The position numbers were made by a program, and so were the translations under genes. From Vombatus ursinus (lineage: Eukaryota > Chordata > Mammalia > Diprotodontia > Vombatidae), in assembly GCF_900497805.2 (NCBI RefSeq), contig NW_020954585.1, positions 41,162,140 through 41,226,139 of the forward strand: a stretch of DNA of 64,000 nt, given 5' to 3'. Under the pieces are notes generated by a model. That model was not told where the DNA came from. It saw only the letters and a program-made list of their open reading frames with translations, and made no database searches. This document shows, one piece after another, positions 32,790 through 43,569 of this stretch (position 1 is its first letter; every line of letters starts with the position of its first letter).

Positions 32790-33820
32790 ACTATAGCCTT
32801 AACTTACCAGAAGCTCATTGCTGCTCTGTGGCCTTATTGGAACCCACTTCCCAGCAGAAAGGATCATTTTGGGAATATCTACTTTACCCTAGTTACATTA
32901 AGCATGCTTGTATTACTCTAAGTCAATGACTGTCTATGTTGTCTGTACAATGTGATTATATTCACTATATTGTCCATGTTCTGGAGATGGGGAAAGGAGT
33001 CTGGGGACCTAACTCCCAACCCCCTTTCCAGCTGACAGCTTAAAAAGAGACTTTGACAAATGTCACAAAACACTGTGTCTATGAGATTTCCCCTAATCAT
33101 AATGAGGAATTTTGTCCTGAATTCACATTCTCTACTGCCTGGTTTTTTTTCCTGTTAATTGGAATCATAGGACATAGATTTAGAGCTGTAAGAGACCTAG
33201 CATATTACACTATAGTTTATATTCACAGGAAGTTGGAGATATGTGAAGTTCACCCACTTGCCTAAAGCATGGACCATGTATACCAACCCATCTTGGGATG
33301 AGCATTGCCATGGGCTCTTCCCCTAAGGGAAGACATGATTCCTGAAGGACTAAAGGTAGTAGTCACTTCAGGTTGTGCCATCACACCTGAGCACACCCGA
33401 CCCTCACCATGCACTTCTGCAATCTGGTCTGAGGAAAATCAAACAAAATGGAAGTGTTTGGAATGCAACAGGGCCTTCTGATGAAATAGTTTTTCATATT
33501 TTTTTTCAATATGAAAAGATGTCTTTAAAATGTAACAGAATACCTGTAAAGTTGTTCTGAGCTGCAAAGACCAACGATGTTGTCAGTAAATTGATATTGA
33601 AATGTTCTGCAGTAGCATCTAGGATGGTGAGAAAATTTGAAACCACAACATACAAAGAGCAGTTGAAGGAACAAAGCATGTCTGCCTTGAAGAAATGGTC
33701 ATGTGGGTCTTCAGAGTTTTGAAGGGTTGTTATGTGGAAAAAGGCTAAAATTTCTCTTTTGTTCCACGCAAGAGGACCTGGCTTTGAATCCTGGGTCTGC
33801 CTTTTATTCAGCTCCACAAG
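32790..33820. other. Mostly unassigned intron
   Basis: A MIR3 scrap at 33160-33210 (tcataggacatagatttaga). The 33506-33847 minus frame (113 codons) shows no recognisable domain; it overlaps a SINE at its start. Confidence 0.4.
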
Positions 33821-33824
33821 GGTG

Positions 33825-33985
33825 GGGCAGCATGGGACAGTAAACACTTAAATCAGAGGACCCAAGTCCACATTCTATCTCCCACTTACTACTTGGGGTG
33901 AACCAAGCAAGTAACTTAACTTCCAATGAGGAGATTGGACTAATTGACCTCCAAGCTCCTGTCTGGCTCTTCATCTATGCTTTTG
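33825..33985 (+). repeat. MIR3-like SINE
   Basis: gcagcatgggacagtaaaca head, gagattggactaattgacct and ctgtctggctcttcatctat tail. Confidence 0.75.
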
Positions 33986-33989
33986 TGAA

Positions 33990-34375
33990 CTATATACCTA
34001 ATGTAGTGCTAGGGATGCAAAGTGCATCCCTAGGGTATAGGTGATTGGGAAACAAAGACCAAAATGAAACAATTCCTACCCTCAACAAGCAACGAGGGGG
34101 CACAGTGGGATAGGACCCTGGGCCTGGTGTTAGGAAGACAAGAGTTCAAATCCATCCTCAGATCTTTACTAGCTGTGTGACTCCGGGAAATTCATTTAAC
34201 CTCTGCCTCAGTTTCCTCTACTTTTAAAAATGGGAATAATAAAAGCACTAGTCCCGCCACCTCCTCCCCGAGTTGCTGTGAGGATCAAGTGAGATATGTG
34301 TAACCCATTTAGCTCAGTGCCTGGCCTATAGTAGGTACTGTGCAAATATTAATTAATTGTGTCCTGTTGAGGAGA
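33990..34375 (-). repeat. L2-type 3' end with a MIR inserted
   Basis: gtgctagggatgcaaagtg and gaaacaattcctaccctcaa are reversed L2. 34088-34360 is a plus MIR: ggcctggtgttaggaagac, ctcagtttcctctactttta, gctgtgaggatcaagtgaga, agtgcctggcctatagtagg. Confidence 0.78.
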
Positions 34376-34394
34376 AATAACATATATGTAGGGT

Positions 34395-34630
34395 AAAGAT
34401 AGGGACTGGTCCTGTCATTTACTTGATGTAGACAATTTCCAGGTGAGGAAAATCCCTTTGTCAATGCTGATTGACACCATTCCTACAATTTATAGTCTCA
34501 GGCTACATGCCCTAGTATAGGGCACTGAGTGGTTAAGGGACTTTCCCAGGCTTACATAGAAAGTATTTGTTAGAGTCAAGACTTGCACTTAAAACTTCCT
34601 GGATCCTTGACCAGATCTCTATGCACTACA
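34395..34630 (-). repeat. Family S SINE
   Basis: gggactggtcctgtcattta, ccaggtgaggaaaatccctt, ttatagtctcaggctacatg, ggactttcccaggcttacat. Confidence 0.78.
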
Positions 34631-34635
34631 TAAGC

Positions 34636-34855
34636 AGTACTCCAAACATGGTCAGGGAACCCAAGATCCTTTCAGAATTTCCTTGAGGTCAAAACTATTT
34701 TCATAATAATACTAGGTCATATTAATATCTAATATGCTAAATATTAATAATTATAACAGACATATGCAAAGCTCTTTTGTTGTCTTCAATAACTTTTATG
34801 AGCGTAAAGGTACTGTGAGAACAAAAAATTTGAGAACTGCTATACTACTAGGTGC
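34636..34855. mobile_element. hAT-type non-autonomous DNA transposon
   Basis: Left end agcagtactccaaacatgg and right end aatttgagaactgctatac are imperfect inverted repeats. The interior ttgaggtcaaaactattttc, ataataatactaggtc and tcaataacttttatgagcg matches a recalled mammalian hAT repeat. Family name uncertain. Confidence 0.75.
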
Positions 34856-34869
34856 TGCCTAAAATAGAT

Positions 34870-35600
34870 TTGGGTTATAATATATTTACATATAATATTT
34901 TATTCATATTTTATATTTTTACATAATTTTTATTTTTTATATTTATATATCATACATAATTTAATGATTTTATAATTATTACATAATGTATTGTATTATC
35001 ATGTTATATGGCATATTATAAACATGTAATTATATATTATAATTTAACATACTTATTAATATATTATAAAATATTTTTTATTTTTTGTTGTTGCTCTTCA
35101 TTCATTTCAGTCATGTTCAACTCTTCATGACCTTCTTTGGCTTTTTGGGGGGCAAAGATACTGGAGTCGTTTGCCATTTCCTTTGGCTCATTTTACAGAT
35201 GAGGAAACTGAGGCAAACAGGGTGAACTGTTGCCCAGGGTCATATAGCTAGTAAGAGACCAGATTTGAACTCAGGAATATGAGTCTTCCTGACTCCAGGA
35301 CCAACCCTCTATCCACTGAATCACCTAACTCCATATTTTATTTTAAAATATTTGTTAATACATTATTAAAATATATTTTATTTAAAATTTTATCACATTA
35401 TTAAAATATTTTAAAACAAATATTATTAAATATATCATTAAACACATTATTAAATATAAAATATATTTTATCTCTATTGTGTATTGTATATAGCATTTAT
35501 TATATATCAAAAGATATGTGTATGTATATATGACATATAGACATATGCATGTATAATTAAATACAAAATATATGCTAAGTAGTTTCTGGCAGGAGTCATT
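34870..35600. repeat. Highly AT-rich tract interrupted by a MAR1-like SINE
   Basis: Dominated by atatttta, ttattaaatat and tataatatat words on both sides of the SINE at 35083-35331. 35500-35570 changes to TATG/ACAT-type repeats. Confidence 0.85.
35083..35331 (-). repeat. MAR1-like CORE-SINE inside AT-rich tract
   Basis: atttcagtcatgttcaactc, gatactggagtcgtttgcca, gatgaggaaactgaggcaaa, atccactgaatcacctaact. Confidence 0.92.
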
Positions 35601-36280
35601 TACTATCTGTGTTCTAAAATATTCTGAATATTATATAGACCTAAAAGATAGCAAATGACTTTGTGTTTCATTCCAGCTGTTTCTCACTCAAGAGGGGTAA
35701 ATGTCTCTACTTTTGAACATTATGGAGTCAGGCCCACCCATGTATAATGATTTAATCTCAAGGAAGTTGTCTCAGAACTCAGTAATAGGTAGGGAGGTGG
35801 GTGAGAGGATAACAGGTCTTGCCCTGGCCCAATAGGTATGTCTATTTGTAGTGTTCTTTTAACCAGTATTATGATTAAAATAGGTTTTGTCTGGAGTTTA
35901 CATGTGTGCTGAAGAGCTCAAAAGCTGAGTCGAAACATCATAATTATTAGCAAGGAACTGCAACACATGTCTCTTTGTATTAATCTTTGGACGCTGTGAA
36001 TAGTTTGAATGTAATTTCAGTACAAGTAGAATATTTCTTTTCCTACTTTATAGCCTACCTTCATACTATATAAAATCACATGTATGACCAAAAGCCTCCT
36101 TTAGGGCTGACTGATGCATGTAAATGCATTGTCATCTCCCTTGGAATCACTTAATAGGGCTCACATAACTGTTTGACTGGTGAGGCTGACGGATATTTCA
36201 GTTCCTGTTTGGGGAGGTGTTGTGGCTATGTCATCTAGGAGAATAATTCATCAGATTTAAAAGCAAAAATCATAATTGAG
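35600..36280. other. Repeat-poor island, possible conserved non-coding element
   Basis: No interspersed repeat recognised over 680 bp, with even composition. Confidence 0.28.
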
Positions 36281-36292
36281 TAGAAAGGCAAG

Positions 36293-36532
36293 ACGGGCAG
36301 CTAAGGTGGCACAGTGGTTCTGGAGTCAGGAACACTCATCTTCCTGAGTTCAAATCTGACCTCAGACACTTACTAATGTGACTGTGGGCAAGTCACTTAA
36401 CCTTGTTTGCCTCAGTTTCTTCACCTGTAAAATGAGCTGGAGAAGGAAACGGCAAATCACTTCAGTATCTTTGCCAAGAAAACCCCAAATGGGGTCATGA
36501 AGAGTGGGACACGACTGAAAAATGACTGAATA
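36293..36532 (+). mobile_element. MAR1-like CORE-SINE with 11-bp target-site duplication
   Basis: gggcagctaaggtggcacag head, ggcaagtcacttaaccttgt, cagtatctttgccaagaaaa, ccccaaatggggtcatgaag, gacacgactgaaaaatgac. Direct repeats agaaaggcaag at 36282-36292 and 36533-36543. Confidence 0.93.
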
Positions 36533-36544
36533 AGAAAGGCAAGG

Positions 36545-37585
36545 GTGACAATTGCTATTAACTGTGCAAGTCTAAAGTTAAATTCTGGTAGTTATTTAGT
36601 TTGGGGTGGTGATCTGTTTTTCCGTTATGTTTCTATGCCAAAGTGATTAGGAAGGAGCAAATTTGTTACTAGTTAAAGTGGCTCTTAGTTACAGTGAGAG
36701 GGAGAGTCTATGGCAGCAGCAACAGCACAGAAGGCAATTTTATCATATCTGGAGTCAAATCAGGAAGGGGGTTTTGAAGGTAAGGTAGACCCCCAAAATG
36801 AGATGTCTTCAGAGTGGTGTCCCTTCAGAAGACTGGGAAGAGAGGATAGGGGCAGTGGAAGGTGTAAGGGCCAGGGAGAGAGTGTTATTTCCCTCTCTCC
36901 TCCTCTGGGGGACGTTATCTACCTGCTAGTTATGCCTTGAGGAAGCGTCTCAAAATTCAGAGCACTTTGGAGTTACTAAGGTACTATTCTAAAGTACATC
37001 TAGAAGCTTGGGGTGGGTAGAATCCATCCATATACATCTGCCTACTTTGTCTGGTGCTTGCCAACTTGGCATATTTTCTGTATGGCAAGTGAGTTGGTGG
37101 AAAGAAGCGATTGTATTCTCAAAGCAAGAAAGTGGGGAGAAGTCAGGAAAGGAGAGAAAAAAAGGAGAGAAGGAAGTAGTAGGTAATGGCATAGGAGCAG
37201 CAGGTCTTAAATAAGTTCACTCTTCTTCTTCAGTCTACATTATTGGTGTTCTGGAAGTTACAGTTCCCTTTGAGAGTAGAAGGTACCTCTTATACTAGGG
37301 TATTACCTGAAGGTATATTTTTAACTAAAAAAAAAATTGATGTCTTTAGCTTCCCAGGCTCTCAGCTGCTTTAAAGACAAGTAGAAAAAGTCAGAAGAGA
37401 GAGACAAGATAGTTGTGGGGGAGACCATGCTTTGAAGCTACTGTTACTGATCTTTGTCTTAGAGGTGACATGATGTAAGGTAGGAAAGATTATGTTTGAA
37501 AGGGCAGAAAACAGTAAAGCAGAAGTAGTGAGATTGTATGAGCTGATATTGATCAAAAGGGAGACTTTAACTCTTCCTAAAGTAG
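36545..37585. other. No recognised feature
   Basis: Short plus frames at 36710-36940 and 37008-37214 have no family resemblance. Composition is purine-rich towards the microsatellite. Confidence 0.4.
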
Positions 37586-37589
37586 CAGG

Positions 37590-37625
37590 GAGTGTGTGTG
37601 CGTGTGTATGTGTGTGTGTGTGTAG

Positions 37626-37681
<56 letters not shown>

Positions 37682-37780
37682 GAGCGTTGGGAGGAGAAGG
37701 GAGGAGAAGAGAGAGGGAGGAAGGAGCGAGAGTTATAGGTGAGGGAGAGGGAGAGGCATAGAGACAGAGAGAGAAGTAAA
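37590..37780. repeat. Compound (GT)n-(GA)n microsatellite with purine-rich extension
   Basis: GT-rich run, then about 25 GA units to 37672, then ggagaggg-type purine sequence. It yields a spurious Arg/Glu-repeat frame. Confidence 0.95.
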
Positions 37781-37907
37781 AGGGGTTGTTTATGACTTAG
37801 TGTAGTATGACTTAAGGGGAACCAGAAAGGACCCCTGGTTTCTCCAGATCACTTACACAACCCGCACCAGTGGTCCCTCAGTTTCTACCACTGCAGATCC
37901 ATTCCTT

Positions 37908-38085
37908 TGGTTTGAGAGGCAGTGTGGTAGAGTAGATAACATTTTGGATTTGATTAGGAAGATCTGGATTTTGAATTTACCTCAGTTACTAGTTATGTAA
38001 CTATGGGCTTACTTAACTGTTTCTGACCTTCAGTTTCATCACCTGTATAGCCTACCTTAAAGGGATTTTGTGATGCAAAAATGAC
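37908..38085 (+). repeat. MIR-family SINE
   Basis: ggcagtgtggtagagtagat head, ctatgggcttacttaactg, accttcagtttcatcacctg. Confidence 0.7.
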
Positions 38086-38120
38086 ATAGACATAGATAGA
38101 AATATAGATATAGATTACAG

Positions 38121-38403
38121 ACAGCTTGGTGATGCACTGGATAGAAAACAGTTAACTTGGAGAACAGAAAACAGAAAACTTGGAGTCAAGAAGACGAGTT
38201 TAAAAGCCTGTCTTACACCCTAACTAGCTGTGTGACCCTGAGCGAGACGCTAAATGTCCCTATTTCTCAATTTTCTCATCTCCAAAACAGCAACAATAAC
38301 AGAACCTACCTTTAAGGTTTCTTGTGAGGATCAAATGAGTTAACAGATGTAAAATGATTTGTAAACATTAAAGTGCTGTATAAATACTAGCTATCATTAT
38401 TAT
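38121..38403 (+). repeat. MIR-type SINE
   Basis: gacagcttggtgatgcactg head, ctagctgtgtgaccctgagc, cttgtgaggatcaaatgagt, aaagtgctgtataaatacta. A short internal duplication (agaaaac...acttggag) is present. Confidence 0.87.
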
Positions 38404-38409
38404 CATTAT

Positions 38410-39300
38410 ATGCACATGTATACACACATGTATATTGAAATTCTCATATAAAAATCAATTATATTCTTAACTTTTTCTCCCAATTGAAATGCAAATGGGA
38501 GTGACATTAGACTTTGGGCCTTATCAATCATTTATACCTTTCTGCAAATTAATTTATGAGTGCTATTCCTGAATTTTGATAGGCTGGGGTAGATAGGGCA
38601 ATAAGGAAAAGCCAAGGATAGTGATCTTAAGGGAGAAAAAAGGGAAAAGAAATATCTGAAGACCAACTTACCTTTCTTGGTAATTTTTCAGAGGGCAGCC
38701 CTTCCATACTGTAGATATAAGGAGCGCATACTGTATTTATGTGTATGTGTGTTTGTGAAGAAAAGTTTGAGCGCACAGCATGGAGGGAATCATTCTCTTT
38801 ATTTATGTAAAGTTGAGGAAATGGTTGTGTTTTGATCTATCTTCTATTGATTTTTTGTGCTTCATCTACTCATAGAGTTCTTGTTTTATTTAGAAAATGT
38901 TTCTGTGTTGGTTATATATTGTTGCTTGTTTTAGTCCTGGATCCTGTTGTACAGCATAGAAATAGAGGTATCATTTGTTTTGCCTGACTGCAGAGGAAGC
39001 AGATAGAAAGCAGGACCACAAATAATGTTATTGAGCTGTGTTTTCATATAGTGCCTTTCTTTGGAATGACTCTTTACATATGTTACACAGCATTTTTCTT
39101 CTTAGTTTTTATTAAATGACCAAGGAATGCTGGGGCAGTAGAATGCATATTAAAAGGTACAACTTTTGTACTTAAGGAATGCACATATTAAAGAGGCAAG
39201 AGAAATCAACTTGCTTGAAAAAAAGATACTCTTGGAATAGGAATGATTGTCTCTTTTATCTGGGCTGAGCAGTTGCACTATTGGGCACTGCTCCTTGTCC
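38410..39300. other. Repeat-poor intron
   Basis: No recognised element. AT-rich. Confidence 0.35.
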
Positions 39301-39381
39301 AGCCTTATAAAAGGAGATTTGCCATCCAATATCAATAGATCTGCTATCCAATATCAATGACATCTGCTAGCCAATAAGCAG
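39275..39381 (-). promoter_or_regulatory. TATA-like box plus three spaced CCAAT motifs (candidate cryptic promoter)
   Basis: Plus strand ccttataaaagg at about 39303-39314 is followed by three imperfect copies of a roughly 22-bp unit (agatctgctatccaatatca-type) at 39315-39381, each with CCAAT. On the minus strand the order is ATTGG boxes, then ccttttataagg. It could be an LTR remnant or chance; nothing downstream confirms transcription. Confidence 0.25.
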
Positions 39382-39499
39382 AGTCAGCAGCCTACCAAAC
39401 TCAGAATCCCAGTCCCAACTGAAAAATGATTGGGTGTTTGAGGACCTCAATGCCTAGACTATCTCTACATGATAACGTGACGATATCAAGGCAAAGCAA

Positions 39500-39900
39500 G
39501 GCAACAAGCATTTATGAAGCACCTTCTATGTGCCAGGCACTGTATTCAGTGCTAGAGATACAAATATAAGCAAAAAGAAACACATTTCCTGCCCTCAAGG
39601 AGCTTATATTCCAATAGAGGAAGACAACAGATTAGAAGGAGCTAAACATGATGAGGAAAGGATCTGGACGGGGGTATGGCATAGAAGTCTAAAGAGTCAG
39701 ACACAGAACTAGGAGGGGAGTGAAGGATGGCTAGTCTGGGTCCTTCCCAAAAATGAGGCCCAGGACAAGGTCACCAATGGGATAAGGAGCCAGCATGGTG
39801 GAGGGATGTTCCAAGGTGAGAAGGCAACTGAGGCATGGTGGTGATGAGCTAGAAACTGAGCCAGGAGGGGAATGAAAGGTCAGGAATAAACAATTTGGTC
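39500..39900 (-). repeat. L2-type LINE 3' region
   Basis: ggcaacaagcatttatgaag, ctatgtgccaggcactgtat, cctgccctcaaggagcttat, then a decayed body. Confidence 0.8.
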
Positions 39901-39919
39901 AGTTTCATATGTTCCAGGT

Positions 39920-40085
39920 CTGCAGAAGACTTGGATTCAAATCCTGTGTCTGCTATTTACTAGCCTTGTAACCTTGGGCAAATCACTTAATCTCTCTGGG
40001 CCTCTGTTTCCTCATTTATAAAATGAAGGGGTTGGACAAATTGGCCTTCTAAGATTCTTTCTGACCTATTCCTATGATTCTACGA
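39920..40085 (+). repeat. MIR3-like SINE
   Basis: ggattcaaatcctgtgtctg, gggcaaatcacttaatctct, aatgaaggggttggacaaat, cctatgattctacgat. Confidence 0.88.
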
Positions 40086-40182
40086 TCTCCATCTAAGATG
40101 TTTTCTTCCCTACTGGCTTCAGGGACACCATGATCTCCTGTTTCTTTTCCTCTCTCTTTTTAACATCTCCTCAGTTTCCTAG

Positions 40183-40430
40183 GTATAGCTAGGTGATGTA
40201 GTACACAGAGCTCCAGTCCTGAAGTCAGGAAAATTCACCTTCATGAGTTCAAATCCAGCCTCAGACAGTTGCTAGCTGTGCAACCCTCGGCAAGTCATTT
40301 AAGCCTGTTTGCCTCTGTTTCCTCATCTGTAAAATGAGCTGGAGTAGGAAATGTCAAACCACTCCAGTATCTCTGCCAAGAAAACCCCAAATGGGGTCAC
40401 AACAAGTTGGACACGACTGAACAAGAACAA
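40183..40430 (+). repeat. MAR1-like CORE-SINE
   Basis: tatagctaggtgatgtagta head, aaatgagctggagtaggaaa, ccccaaatggggtcacaaca, ttggacacgactgaacaaga. Confidence 0.93.
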
Positions 40431-40449
40431 CTGTTTCCTTTGCTTCTTC

Positions 40450-41165
40450 CTCATTCTTTAAAAAAAAAACTCTTTAATCTGGCAGTTTCAAGGCTCTGTG
40501 CCTCCCAAAGTTCTGTCCTTGGCCCTTTTCTCCCTCTGAACTTATTCTTGGCATTCACATCTATTCCCATGGCTTTATCTGTCCCCATTAGACATATCTT
40601 CCAAATCTGTAGGCCATTGACCTGATCTCTCTTCCAAGCCCAGAGCAATATTTCTTACATATTTCTACCTGAAATACTTGGTAGGCTCGTAGGATCATAG
40701 ATCTAGAGGCAAAAAAGAATTCAGAGACCATCCAATTCAATCTCCTTATTTTGTAAATGGGGAAATTGAGACCTAGGGGGATCAAGTAATTAGCCTAAGG
40801 TCAGACGGGGAATAGGCATTGAAGTCTGCTGACTCTTTCCCCTGCAACACACCGCCTCTCAAACTCAGTGCGTCCTAAACCAAACACTATCTTCGCCTGA
40901 AATCTGTTCTTCCTCCTGGCTCTTCCCTCTTTCTGTCAATGGGACCAGCATGTGCCATGTTGGGAAGTTTTGGTATCATATTGGACTCTGCCTTCTTCTT
41001 CTTCACCTCTGTCTTCATATCCAGTTACAATGACATGTCAATAATTGATCTTCTTGATTCCAATTGCTACCATCATCGTCATATAGGTCCTCCTTACCTG
41101 AGCTACCTCCCAAGATGTCTTTCTGCATCTTTTTTCTCTTCCCTTCAAATCATACTTCTCATCAC
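40450..41165 (+). repeat. L2/CR1-clade LINE fossil split by a MIR3-like SINE
   Basis: agttctgtccttggcccttt translates as a VLGP-type reverse-transcriptase motif. It is followed by ttcccatggctttatctgtc and, past the insert at 40683-40858, ttggactctgccttcttctt and the L2 3' ORF region. Old and frame-broken. Confidence 0.72.
40683..40858 (-). repeat. MIR3-like SINE nested in L2
   Basis: ctcgtaggatcatagatcta, ttgtaaatggggaaattgag, ttagcctaaggtcagac. Confidence 0.83.
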
Positions 41166-41345
41166 TGCCAAGGTTGTCTTTAGACCAAGATTAAGAGGCA
41201 AACATAGTGAAATCAGGAAGGATTCAAATCCAACTCATCTCTATGACTTTGGGCAAGTCATTCTAGCTCTGTGCCTCAGTTTCTTCTCCTCTAAAATGAG
41301 GGGATTTGAATTCAGGTCTTCGCATCTTCAAGGTGAGCTCTCTAT
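41165..41345 (+). repeat. MIR-family SINE
   Basis: aggattcaaatccaactcat, gactttgggcaagtcattct, gtgcctcagtttcttctcct. Microsatellite (tatatac, cacatg) follows to 41405. Confidence 0.72.
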
Positions 41346-41404
41346 TAACTATGTATATACCTATATACAAGCATATTATATATACACATGCACATTCACA
41401 TGTA

Positions 41405-41540
41405 CATGTTGTTTCCCCTGATAGAATATAATTTCCTTGAGGGCAGGGACTGTTTCATTTTTGTCTTTGTATTTGTAGCATCCTTAGCATAGTGCCTGTA
41501 CATAGTAGATAACTAATAAATGCTTATTTATTTGTTCATT
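41405..41540 (+). repeat. L2-type 3' end
   Basis: atttccttgagggcagggac, ttgtctttgtatttgtagca, agtgcctgtacatagtagat, aataaatgctt. Confidence 0.85.
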
Positions 41541-41544
41541 GAAA

Positions 41545-42295
41545 AAGTATTATTTGTGAGAGTACGGATTGGACCTTAAATGTATCTGCAGATAAGTCAA
41601 AGTATAGACTTTAGATAAGTCTTCTTTGTGTAAGAAACTTTCATAAAAAGCTCCCCACTCTCAAAGGGAACTCCAGCTTTTAATCTATCACATGGAATAA
41701 CAGATGTCTTCTCTCTCCTCATTCCAGGTTCACTCTTATCCTTCTCTCCCCTTTTCCGTGTTCCCAGCTTCTCCTATATTTACTTTGCCCAGCTTACACA
41801 AAAATCCTTAGAAAACAATCATGAGCTCTCCACAAAAGCTATATAGACAGAAATCTTAGTCTACTTGTGGTTTTGAAGGTTATTTAAAGGATTATGGGGA
41901 TGTTCTCAAAGGCTGCTCAGCCCTTTGGCATCTCAGCACTGGCTGGTAAATCCCTCCTTGAAATATACTGTGGGATATTTGGGTGGCTGTACCTGTGGGT
42001 TGCTATTGTTTCAGTGCCCAAGATCATTGACATTAGAGGTTTAAATTGTTATTACTCCTTCTTTTTTTGGATATTTCATTCAAACTTCTTTTTTCAAAAC
42101 TCAAGCAGCTTTTCTGTCCAAAGTCAAGAGGAGTTTCTCCTTTTAAAAAAGGGGAGTTCCATTTGCTCTTCTTCCTACTTCTCTGTCAACCACTAAATGA
42201 TTTTTAAAATAAAAAAAATCTTAAAGTGGCATCAATGACTATTCTTGTTTCTGGGTAGGTCATTAATTAGGTAGACTTTCAAAATCTCCACTCTT
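41545..42295. other. Repeat-poor intron
   Basis: 41620-41690 may be a remote family S tail. 41890-42196 carries a 100-codon plus frame with no recognisable homology. Confidence 0.35.
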
Positions 42296-42299
42296 ATAT

Positions 42300-42300
42300 C

Positions 42301-42331
<31 letters not shown>

Positions 42332-42332
42332 A
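42300..42332. repeat. (GT)n microsatellite
   Basis: About 15 uninterrupted GT units. Confidence 0.95.
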
Positions 42333-42414
42333 GTACATATGCATGGGCACATAATCATTGTGGTTGAGAATATAAATAAAAAAGAGGGAGATACAATCAA
42401 AGAAATATACTCTC

Positions 42415-42760
42415 TTTTGGAGATAATAATAGCTAACATTTGTATAATTGTTGTTGGGTTTGGGTTTTTTGAGGCAGTTGGGGTTAAGTGACTTGCACAG
42501 GGTCACACAGCTAGTATGTATCAAGTGTCTGAGGCTGGATTTGAACTCAGGTCCTCTTGACTTTAGGGCTGGCGCTCCATCCACTTTACCACCTATCTAA
42601 CCTTGTATAATTGTTTAAGGCTTGAAAAGTGCATTACATACATGATTTCATTTACCTGCATGACTCTGGATGACTCCCTTAACTTCTCAGTAACCCTTGA
42701 CAACTGAGACAAGTCAGAAACAGAATCAGGAATAGAATCCCAAGTTCCCTGACTCCGTAT
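42415..42760 (-). repeat. MIR split by a WSINE1-like SINE
   Basis: Left agataataatagctaacatt; right aaggcttgaaaagtgcatta and acatgatttcatttacctgc form one reversed MIR. The insert is 42453-42602. Confidence 0.82.
42453..42602 (-). mobile_element. WSINE1-like SINE with 13-bp target-site duplication
   Basis: ggcagttggggttaagtgac, ggctggatttgaactcaggt, ccactttaccacctatctaa. Perfect direct repeats ttgtataattgtt at 42440-42452 and 42603-42615. Confidence 0.93.
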
Positions 42761-42764
42761 CCAG

Positions 42765-43569
42765 TCTCCTTTCTAATGTACAAGCTAGGTGTCTTCAGTT
42801 TATTATTTAAAATTGGAAGTTGGGCTATTTTTTTGTTCTGATTGTTTCTAAAGGTATACTGTTGCTTATTTACATGTCTATAGGAAATAGTCTTTATGAT
42901 TCTAACTTTGTCAAGAGCATGAAAACAAGGTGGCTGAGATAGGTAAGGGTAGCATTAGATTAAGAGGCACAAGTAATGTTATAGAACCAGATTAACAGTC
43001 AAGTTGGATGAGTAGTTCTTATTTCCATTCCCTCCCCCCCTCCACCTACCCCTCATCCTTTTAGAACTCATCAAATGAATAAACACTATAATAACAGATT
43101 CTGTCGTCTGAAGGTAGGAAACAAATTCAGAGTGACATTTTCTTTGTGAATGGTCTGTTGCCTAGGACTTCTTTTTGGTGAAGTTAATGATAGAAATAAT
43201 CTTACAATAGGTTTTACAGTCCATTCTGTAAGCAAGGGAGATGGAATGTTTTTTAATAACCATATAGCTATTTGATGATTTTTAGACTTCCTACATGAAG
43301 ACAGCGTGCATTTAGATTGATATAGAATTATTTAAAATGCTGCATATAAATTAAACATTAAAAAAGGGAGATACAGGCAGGCTAAGCTGCTCCATTATAA
43401 TCTTGGGTTGTGCACAGTTCCTACCTCAAGGACACACACTCCATCCATTTCATATCGGATGTCCTTCTTTTGAAAGGTGATCACTAGGGTTCAAGTAACA
43501 CATCAGCATAGCAGGGAATTGTATAATTTATAAAACTTTTTTTAAGTAGAGGGCAAAAAAATTTTTCAA
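42765..43569. other. Repeat-poor intron just upstream of the PCSK5 exon
   Basis: No SINE or LINE recognised in the 800 bp preceding the acceptor tract. It could hold splicing regulators, but no specific motif can be assigned. Confidence 0.35.

Noticed and set aside
33506-33847. 113-codon minus-strand frame as a possible exon
   Set aside because: No recognised domain, no clear splice signals, and it overlaps a SINE at its start.
37492-37761. Frame with a long Arg-Glu repeat that might suggest a disordered protein
   Set aside because: It translates the (GA)n microsatellite.
40939-41421. 160-codon plus-strand open frame, the longest in the window
   Set aside because: It runs through the L2 fossil, a MIR-family SINE and a microsatellite. 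No splice or start context and no host-protein similarity recognised.
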